Assembly: GCA_013399015.1 (NCBI GenBank)
Contig: VWZX01008936.1
Coordinates: forward strand, 5,593,126-5,657,125
Origin: Galbula dea
Lineage: Eukaryota; Chordata; Aves; Piciformes; Galbulidae
Length of the DNA stretch: 64,000 nucleotides
Direction of reading: 5' to 3'
Below the pieces are notes generated by a model. It saw nothing but the letters and a program-made list of their open reading frames with translations, was not told where the DNA came from and made no database searches. This document shows positions 57,401-64,000 of this stretch, piece after piece. A program made the translations under genes and the position numbers. The stretch's first letter is position 1; every line of letters starts with the position of its first letter.

Positions 57401-60400
57401 CTGGTTTATCCCTCTGCTAGCTGTATCTTCCTCCCCAAACCCACAGGGAGGGTGCCAGCCCCACAGCTGTGTTTACAAACTGGCCCAGGAACAGCAGCAA
57501 GGTCCCAAAAGGGCAGCTTCAGTGGTCTCCCCTTACCAGGGCCAGCTCCTTGCTCTGCTTCTGTGTTTCCATCTTTGCTGCCTCCAGCTGCTCCTGGGAC
57601 TCTGACAAGAGCTGCCTCAACTGTTGAGGAGGAACAGGAAGAAAAAAAAATATCCATTTATGCACTTGGTTTTGGAGCCTTTCAGCCCAAGGAAGCATTT
57701 TTATGATGCAACATCTTCTCAAAAAGGCCATGATGGTATCACTGCTAAGCTGCCTGTGGATTCTGAGTGCTGAGAGAGAGCTTTGTCTCACCTGAGCCCC
57801 AGACATCCCACAAGTCACCAAGGAGATGTGGACAGCATCTCTATAGAGATGTCCTTGTCCCATCACCTTGCCAGTGGATCTCCTGACTTTTGGTGTCTAC
57901 AGCCCAGTCCAGAGCAAACACCTTCATCTGTTTCTTCCTGCTTTGGAAAGCTGCTGATCCTTAGGGCACCCCCTAAATCCCCAAAATGTGGATGGGTGGT
58001 GTGTCAGGCTTAGGAGAAAGCAGCATTTAAGAAGGTGAAGGCCACCACACTTACAACTTCAACTTCCTTTGTGTAGTTCTGGCGTTCGGAGCTGGCTGTC
58101 TCCAAGTGATTTTCCAGTTGTGTTTCCAGAAGAGAGGTGTATTCCTTTAGCTGTGTTAGAGGGGAGAGCAGAAGGGTGTTGACTGAGGTTCAACAAATCT
58201 CAAACACCCCATGGTCCAAGCCTGCCTTCCCCAGGGTCAGTCAGTAGATGGGTCCTGACTCAGCCCAAGCACAGCACACATCTATCTGGCATGAGGAACT
58301 TTTCCCATACCCCAAAAAACTTACCTGATCTGTGCTCTGCAGATCTGCTTTTAACTTCTCCACCATGTCTTCAAGGGATTTCAGCTGGAGTTGTGACTAA
58401 GTCAGAAAGGATCAGAGGTCAGTGAACAGCATCTCAGGGACATTGAGGGTATCTTCTGTTCAACCAAAAACCAGCTAGTGTTTCACTCCCACCTCTCCCA
58501 CTTTGTCCTGTACACAAGTGTGTGAGACCTGACACCAAAGCAGAGCTCCACAGCCTGCAGGGCAGGAGCTCCTCTTCCCAGGGAGGATGAGTCCAACAAG
58601 CCCAGGCTGTAAATCCTGGAGCAAGGTAAGAGCTTTTGTCTGCAGGCCTTCAGCTGGCTGCAGTCAGCTTTCAACACCAGGCTCAATGCAAGTTTCCTAC
58701 TGAAAGTGCCTTTGGTTTGGAAGCAGCAAGGTAGACTTTCCAATGAGGTGTCATGGGCTTTGCTGTTAAGAGAAGCCAAGCTTTCAGGAAAAAAAACCCT
58801 GGATTTAAACCTGGCCTGATTTTTTGAAGAGGACTCCACAGCTGCTGATTATTTTGGAAAGAAGGAATTCACCTCTTCTCCACAGAGAGGCAGGACTGCT
58901 CTGGGACCTGCCTCAGCTCCCAGACGTTCATCCCCTCCCGCACACCCTGCTGCCAGCACACCACTTGGAGCCACGTCATCTCCATGCAATCCTACACCAG
59001 CCCTCAGCAGCACTGGCACTGCAGGAGCCAGCAACAGGCTGAGAAACTGTCCAAAGTTGTACAAGAGCTCCCCCACCTCTCTGCAGCCCTAGTTAATTCC
59101 AAAACCCCATGTGATGGATGGGGAGCAGCCAGACCATGGAAAGTAGCTTCTTCTCAGTTCTCTGTTGGAGAGGGAGGAGGTAACTTAAGCCTGCTTTGCA
59201 GAAAAGGCATAGCCAGCCAAGGTCTCCTAGCTCTCTCCAGCTGTCATAAGAGCTCATGAAACATGTTTCCCACCAAACTCCGGGGCAACAACAGCTCTCT
59301 GGCAGCTTCCAGCTGGCCTTTTAACTAGGAAGAGTGGGACCCAGAACCAGACAGACAGCTGGACCCAAGACTATGTGCAGTACGTGGGACCTCAGCCTCT
59401 TTCTGAAGGCTCAATGAACACCAAGGTCAACCTAGGTTTTAAGAGCAAGCCAAATTCTTTGGCAAATTGCAATCCAAGAACATTGCACATGCTCTCCTGC
59501 CAATCCAGTGCCCACCAGGAGGGCTCAGCCCCATTTCCAAGCATTGGAGAGCTTAGATTCCTGAACCAGTGATGTGGTTTTCCAACCAGCATGCCTGAAA
59601 CAAGAAGCTGCAACCATTCCTTCAGCTCCACTGGCAGGGTCTAGGCACACACCAGGTGGGGAGGTGCGACCCAGGAGGAGAGGCTTAGTCCCTCTGTGAG
59701 GTGGGCTTTTTATCTGCTGTTTTGGTGACTGCAGGGGTGGATTTGGGGAGAAGAGAAAATCCCTGTGTCTCAACAGTTCAAGGTTGGCAGGAACTGTCAG
59801 GGCCACTATCCAATTTATAGCCACCAGCCCCTCTGCTCCTCTAAGTCTAGCTCCACCAGCCTTGGCATACAAGTGACAAACCCAGGTGTGCCCCAAACAC
59901 TGACCTTTTGGAGTTCCAATTCAGAAGCTGTGAGCTTTGCTTTCCAAACCTTCTCCTCCTCCTCCACACTCTTCTGCAGGTTTCGCAGCATCCCTTCCTG
60001 TTGGCAAAGCCTCAGCTGAGCCCAAACCTCCTCCAGCCCCCTCATGAGCCAAGCACTGTCAGGGCTGGAGGCCGTGGCATACCAAACGCCTCTCCAAGGA
60101 TTTGAGCCAAAGAATGGGTGACAGAATTAGGTGCTCCAGGTGGGGCTAGGAGCTCCCTGTTCCTAGGCTGTCTCAACCACCCTGGTGATCAGAGCCCCTG
60201 CTGTGCCTCATCCCACCACCCATACAAAGGTTTCTGACACAATTAGGCTGAAGACGAGCTCTAGAAATTAATGTTTTTTCTGCTGCCTTTGTCTCACTGG
60301 CAAACAATCTACACAGCAGTCCCCCAACATTCTGCTGGATGCCCACCACAAGCCTGTGGGCAGCCTGAGCTGCCAGAAGACCTCTCACAACATATTTCCA

Positions 60401-63400
60401 GTGGAAAACCAACACAGCCTCAAGAGCTGCAACTTACTGTCTCTGCAAGGATAGTTCTATACTGCTCACATTCAGCTTGTAAAGTGCTTTGGGCTTCCTC
60501 TGCCTCTTTTAATTTAAGTGCTGAATCCTGAAAGGAGAGGGGATGAATGGAGAGAGAGGTGAGGAAAAGAAACAAATGAATCTCAGGCACTCTGTTGCCC
60601 CTCCAGTTTCCAGACCCTTCAGCTTACTGGGGCCTCTGTTGCAGTTGTGTGCTGCTTTAGCACCTCCACAGCCTTCTGCTTAAACTCTTGTAGCCACATG
60701 TTGTAATCCTGAGTTTGAAAAAAAGAGGACAAGGAAGAAAAAGGACACTTAGACATCTGTCCTTCTCATATGGTGGAGGCTCTGCAGGGGTCTGAGAAAG
60801 CTGTGCTCACCTGCTGTGAGGACATGGTGACTCCAGGGAGGGCAGAGAGCAGCATCTGCTTGGTTTGCGTCTGAAGCATTTCCAGCTGTTGGGCCAGCTC
60901 TTCCTGTAAGAGGGACAAACTGGCATGAGATGGAGGTCTTGGGCATCTGATGGCCAGGCTGCCAGTACTGGTCCTGCTTTTCTGTGCCTATAGGGGTGAG
61001 CTGGCACAGGGAAGCCAGCTAACAGAGAAAACTGCTGCTGAGAACCACAAAAATGTCCCTCCTGAGTCACCCATCTTCCTAGTTCCCTGACCATGACCTG
61101 TACCATGGATACACAGCCCTCAAGACAAACTTCAGAGAAGCTGGCAAGAAGGCTGGGTCAGCACTGCTCCTAACAGGAGGCAGGCAATCAAGGGCAAGCA
61201 TCTCTGGTGGCCCAGGGAGGCTGAGTGTTTCTTTTACAACACCAGCATCACTGCTAGAGAGAAATGTCAGGCTCACCTTTGCTTTTGTAGCAGCAAGCAG
61301 TTTCTCCTCACATGCCTTCTCCACCGTGGTCAATGCTTCCACTGTTTTCCAGTTCTTCTCACGAAGGTCCTGCCAAGACAGCCACACACACAAGGCAATA
61401 AGCCACACATCATGATGAAGCCACCAAGCTGCTTGTTGACACTGTGGAGGATTCCAAAGCTTCCACTCAGGAAAACAGGAAGCAGACCATCACTTTTGTC
61501 AAGGGTCTTCCACCCCACTGCTCATGTGTGTCCCTTTCCCCTACATCTTTGCAGTTGTCCAATGCACCACACCTCTCAGGCAGTGGCCTTGAGAGAGCAG
61601 AGCAGAGCCAGATGGAGGCAGGAGCTTCAGAAGCAACCCTCAGGATGCCCAGGGCTGCCTGAAGTGGACATAGGCCAAGCAGAGGGCTGCAAGTTTGCCT
61701 CCATACAACTGACACTACCTTGTAGTAGAGGGATAAGGAGTAGAGAAGTAATGAGGTGTGAGGAACACCTGCTCAGGGATTGCTTAGATCCTGCCAGGGT
61801 AGGATCTCCCTGGCTTATGAGGTCCTAAACCTCCCAAGAGAACAGGGAACAGATTCCTCCACCCAGGCAGCCCAACACCTGCTGCAGCCCATCAGCATGA
61901 GCTGCACAGCCTGCCAGGGGGATTCCTGGTCTCCAGTAGACAAAGCAATGCCTCCAATGCTCTGCAGGGCTGGAAGAGCCTCTGGCCACACCACAGAACT
62001 ACTGGCAGCCAACTACAACAAGCTGTGATTCAAATCCCAGAGATCTGGGTTCCCCACTCACTCACATTGTTTTTCACCTTCTGCTGCTCTGCCACCTCTC
62101 GCAGCTCTGCAGCTTCCCTTTCCAAGGATAAGAGCTGGTCTGTCTTCTCCTGGAGCCTGGAAGGGCAGGATGCACAAGTAAATCTCAGCATCCACCTCCC
62201 TCCTGGGTAGCAAGCTGTCAAGAAGGGGACCTCATCCCTTCCTATCCTGGTCTGCTCTGGGATCTACACATAGCAGAAGAATGAGTAAGTGGGACTAGAA
62301 AGAAAGGCCATGGCAATGCTGGAGTGGCATCTAGTTCCCTACCAGCTTATCAGCAGTAACAAGCAAGCAAGTAGCTGGGTGGTTCTACATCCAGGACAAA
62401 AAGAAGAAGTAACCTGATCCAAAGGCCAGAAATTCCAGCTTACACAACTGGAACTGTTCCTGACACACTCTCTCCATGGCTCACTGGACTAAGCCACAGT
62501 TCTCTCCATTTTGAAAGCACCATCCCACTAGCTTGACCAACTGTAAGTCAAGACTGCTGACTAGAGACCCAAGAGCCTGCAGCTTCTCTCCATACCCTCA
62601 GATCTACTATGCCTTGAAGGGAGCCTCAGCTTGAGCAGACCAAAGGAGGTTCAGGTCCTTGACCAGAACCACCCAAGTCTCTTGGGGTCCCAGGACTACT
62701 GAAGAGCTGTCCTCCTTTAGCAGAATGCTGGATGCTTGCTGGCAGTGGGAGCATCTGAAAATCCTTCCCCTGTGCAGAGCCTGAGGCTTCTCAGAGGTGC
62801 CCAGAGGCAATAGGCATGAGCTGTGACACAGAAAACTTCAATTAAATGCCAGAAAATCTTCCTGGACTGAGGGGGAAGAGATTGTCAGACACCAGAATGA
62901 GAACCAACAGAGGTGGTGAATCTCCATCCTTGGAGATACACGGAAACAGACCCAAAAAGCCTCCTCTGGTTGGCCCAGCTTTGAGCAGGGGCTTGGATCA
63001 GAGACATCCCATCACCAGGACCAACACCACTAGAACCTCCTATTCTGCAGAATCAGTCAGCATTCATCTACCCACCACCAACTACAATCTCACTTCAGAA
63101 TGGACTAGTTGTTACTTGGGGCCAGCACTGGAGTCAATATTTTAAGCAGCTGTGTTGGCCAGGATTGACCTTATCTTCCCAGCTTGGCAGTCCCCAAGCC
63201 TGCCTATCAGAGAGGACAAGAAGCCCTCAGCCAAATGGCTCAGCACCTGGGGAAGCCTGGAACACAAGGAGAGCAAGGTGGAGGTGCCATAGCAGTCTCC
63301 ACGTGCACCTAGACCCACCTTGACTGCAGCTGCTTCATTTCTGCTTCATTAGCTGCCTGGAAGAGAGAAAGCACTTTTGTTACCTACCCTAGGCACGTGA

Positions 63401-63732
63401 TGCAGGTCAGCCTTTTCTGCAGCGGCCCTGAGGCGATCCCAGAGCAAAGATAACATCAGTACTGTGCTAACACAGGGCAAAATCCCCTGCTTAAGTGGTG
63501 TAACCCCCTTTCCTCCTCCCTCCCCAACGAAATGAGCAAGTGACCTTCAATTCTCTGTCTTTTTCCGCCTCCCTCATCTGGCCTGCCTCCAGCAGAGCTT
63601 CAATGGATTTGATCCTCTCCAGGAGCTTCGTGTTCTCTGAGCTGGCATCCTGGAGTTTTCCCTTCACATTGTCCAGCTCCAGCAACTTGCTTTTAACCTC
63701 TGCTTCGGAGCTCAGCAGCTTGGCCTGCAGTT
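54406..63732 (-). CDS. RRBP1: RRBP1 (p180), ribosome-binding protein 1: C-terminal coiled-coil part, 16 exons
   Basis: RRBP1 is an integral ER protein that binds ribosomes and microtubules and supports secretory-protein mRNA localisation. Sixteen exons sum to 1478 nt: 491 residues plus part of one codon, ending at the true C-terminus. The whole visible protein is heptad-type coiled coil rich in Glu, Lys, Gln and Leu. Matches to the human C-terminal region are plain: VAEQQKVKNNDLREKNWK, LQAECEQYRTILAETEGML, LQKSVEEEEKVWKAKL, KQSKELALVRQQLSEMKSH, ERDTVKKLKEQ and the final SSKEGTSV. The tail and segment order separate it from kinectin (KTN1), which shares the REKNW block. The N-terminal membrane anchor and decapeptide repeats lie past the right edge. 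It is convergent with DSTN. Confidence 0.97.
54726..54869 (-). CDS. RRBP1: RRBP1 exon (penultimate)
   Basis: Acceptor cccgtgtag, donor GTACTT. Reads ERLEKEKKLTKDLGQAAT, then KLQELLKVTQDQLAKE and RDTVKKLKEQLQQT. The longest of the frame-neutral exons (48 codons). The donor is weaker than its neighbours' and the frame stays open into the intron. Confidence 0.95.
55364..55462 (-). CDS. RRBP1: RRBP1 exon
   Basis: Acceptor ccttccag, donor GTGATC. Reads AQSSACSLQAELEKLRLA, then ENAAASDTEEAQHLK. Confidence 0.96.
55552..55635 (-). CDS. RRBP1: RRBP1 exon
   Basis: Acceptor tttgacacag, donor GTAGGT. Reads LKTQLEQNKTLVEKEQVL, then RQKLTLELEE: four heptads. Confidence 0.95.
56501..56593 (-). CDS. RRBP1: RRBP1 exon
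   Basis: Acceptor tccttccag, donor GTTAGG. Reads VRQQLSEMKSHVQDGEIV, then GLQADPSKPAPLE, a proline-containing break as in human. Confidence 0.95.
57537..57620 (-). CDS. RRBP1: RRBP1 exon
   Basis: Acceptor cctcaacag, donor GTAAGG. Reads LRQLLSESQEQLEAAKME, then TQKQSKELAL: 28 residues, four heptads. Confidence 0.96.
58055..58150 (-). CDS. RRBP1: RRBP1 exon
   Basis: Acceptor ctaacacag, donor GTAAGT. Reads LKEYTSLLETQLENHLET, then ASSERQNYTKEVEV. Confidence 0.95.
58325..58396 (-). CDS. RRBP1: RRBP1 exon
   Basis: Acceptor ctgacttag, donor GTAAGT. Reads SQLQLKSLEDMVEKLKAD, then LQSTDQ. Confidence 0.95.
59905..59997 (-). CDS. RRBP1: RRBP1 exon
   Basis: Acceptor tgccaacag, donor GTCAGT. Reads EGMLRNLQKSVEEEEKVW, then KAKLTASELELQK. 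Confidence 0.96.
60438..60527 (-). CDS. RRBP1: RRBP1 exon
   Basis: Acceptor cctttcag, donor GTAAGT. Reads DSALKLKEAEEAQSTLQA, then ECEQYRTILAET. Confidence 0.96.
60628..60708 (-). CDS. RRBP1: RRBP1 exon
   Basis: Acceptor caaactcag, donor GTAAGC. Reads DYNMWLQEFKQKAVEVLK, then QHTTATEAP, aligned with the NYTEWLQ segment of human RRBP1. Confidence 0.95.
60811..60903 (-). CDS. RRBP1: RRBP1 exon
   Basis: Acceptor cctcttacag, donor GTGAGC. Reads EELAQQLEMLQTQTKQML, then LSALPGVTMSSQQ, a short non-helical break in the coiled coil. Confidence 0.95.
61277..61369 (-). CDS. RRBP1: RRBP1 exon (REKNW block)
   Basis: Acceptor tcttggcag, donor GTGAGC. Reads DLREKNWKTVEALTTVEK, then ACEEKLLAATKAK. The REKNW motif is shared with kinectin. 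Confidence 0.97.
62066..62156 (-). CDS. RRBP1: RRBP1 exon
   Basis: Acceptor cccttccag, donor GTGAGT. Reads LQEKTDQLLSLEREAAEL, then REVAEQQKVKNN after completing Arg. Confidence 0.96.
62157..63318 (-). other. RRBP1: RRBP1 intron (1.16 kb)
   Basis: Intron between the micro-exon and the next exon. No exon or repeat recognised inside. The other RRBP1 introns over 0.3 kb (61370-62065, 60904-61276, 59998-60437, 58397-59904, 57621-58054, 56594-57536, 55636-56500, 54870-55363) also hold nothing I can name, apart from a short (GATG)n run at 57172-57183. Confidence 0.65.
63319..63356 (-). CDS. RRBP1: RRBP1 micro-exon (38 nt)
   Basis: Acceptor ctcttccag, donor GTGGGT. Reads AANEAEMKQLQS plus two bases of Arg. 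Supported by exact frame joins on both sides. Confidence 0.9.
63545..63732 (-). CDS. RRBP1: RRBP1 exon (first visible)
   Basis: Acceptor cctcccacag, donor GTCACT. Enters after one base of a codon (phase 1) and reads ELQAKLLSSEAEVKSK, then LLELDNVKGKLQDASS through EAEKDRELK. Ends in phase 0. Confidence 0.94.
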
Positions 63733-64000
63733 CTGTGGGAGGAAGGGGTGAGAAATACAGTCAGGTAGGAGCAAACAAATTTGGAGACTCTTCACTTTCC
63801 CTGCCCAAGCAGGACTCTTGGCCAAAGAAGTCTTGGCCATGGATACCTTTAGGAGGCACAGAAAGGGGAGGCAAGGATACAGGACAGCACAGGAGAGAGG
63901 CATTGGAGTGGCATCCTAGGATAGGACCACAGACCAATCCCACGTCTTGCTCACACACCAGTCGGCCTGGCTCACCCCTGTGTCTACCTATCCTGCCTCA
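63733..64000 (-). other. RRBP1: RRBP1 upstream intron (part)
   Basis: Sequence beyond the acceptor at 63733-63734. Short open frames occur, but none has coiled-coil composition with usable splice sites, so it is read as intron running off the window. Confidence 0.55.

Noticed and set aside
54406..63732. Identity as kinectin (KTN1) instead of RRBP1
   Set aside because: The REKNW block is shared, but the segment order, the KQSKELALVRQQLSEMKSH block, the SSKEGTSV end and the location beside DSTN all fit RRBP1.
1..64000. tRNA genes, rRNA, CRISPR arrays, LTR retroviral genes or bacterial-type defence systems
   Set aside because: Looked for cloverleaf-type boxes, regularly spaced direct repeats, and gag/pol-like or nuclease-like frames on both strands. 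None was supportable; the only mobile elements seen are truncated CR1 LINEs.

Overview
This window is vertebrate nuclear DNA and almost certainly from a bird. Spliced genes with GT-AG introns sit in AT-rich DNA. The dispersed repeats are CR1 LINE fragments with the avian-type 3' tail (ATTCTATG-like) and the matching internal sequence. The cystatin resembles chicken egg-white cystatin more closely than mammalian paralogues. The linkage of PIGF-CRIPT (human 2p21) with cystatin C, DSTN and RRBP1 (human 20p) fits an avian chromosome-3-like arrangement. The species cannot be fixed from the sequence alone.

Layout. (1) 1-3840, minus strand: PIGF, a GPI-anchor biosynthesis membrane protein. Exons 1-4 are visible; the last exons lie beyond the left edge. 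(2) 3780-3900: a compact CpG-rich bidirectional promoter. (3) 3896-8924, plus strand: CRIPT, complete, 5 coding exons, 101 aa. (4) 8.9-14.1 kb: no recognisable gene. (5) 14118-16412, minus strand: a cystatin C / egg-white cystatin orthologue, complete, 3 exons, 141 aa, with a GC-box promoter and a CR1 copy about 0.3 kb upstream. (6) 16.7-38.5 kb: a 22-kb gene-poor stretch with many CR1 fragments of both orientations, one orphan TATA-like promoter and one possible conserved element. (7) 38.9-50.0 kb, plus strand: DSTN (destrin/ADF), complete, 4 coding exons, 165 aa, with a CpG-island promoter that contains a C/T-rich minisatellite, and an 8.2-kb first intron. (8) 50.0-53.8 kb: no recognisable gene. 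(9) 53.87-64 kb, minus strand: the 3' half of RRBP1 (p180). Sixteen coiled-coil exons end in the true C-terminus; the N-terminal membrane anchor and basic repeat lie beyond the right edge.

The genes form two divergent pairs (PIGF/CRIPT; cystatin/DSTN, far apart) and two convergent pairs (CRIPT/cystatin; DSTN/RRBP1). They do not form a single pathway: GPI-anchor synthesis, a zinc-ribbon-like PDZ-binding and spliceosome-associated protein, a secreted protease inhibitor, an actin-depolymerising factor and an ER ribosome/microtubule receptor. I see no mobile system beyond CR1, no CRISPR and no bacterial or viral gene cluster. I found no convincing undescribed system. The observations most worth following are an apparent swap of modification sites in the cystatin, a run of twelve frame-neutral coiled-coil exons in RRBP1, a possible intronic-polyadenylation form of PIGF, and the orphan TATA promoter near 33.47 kb. 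Homology statements rest on remembered family sequences, not on a search.
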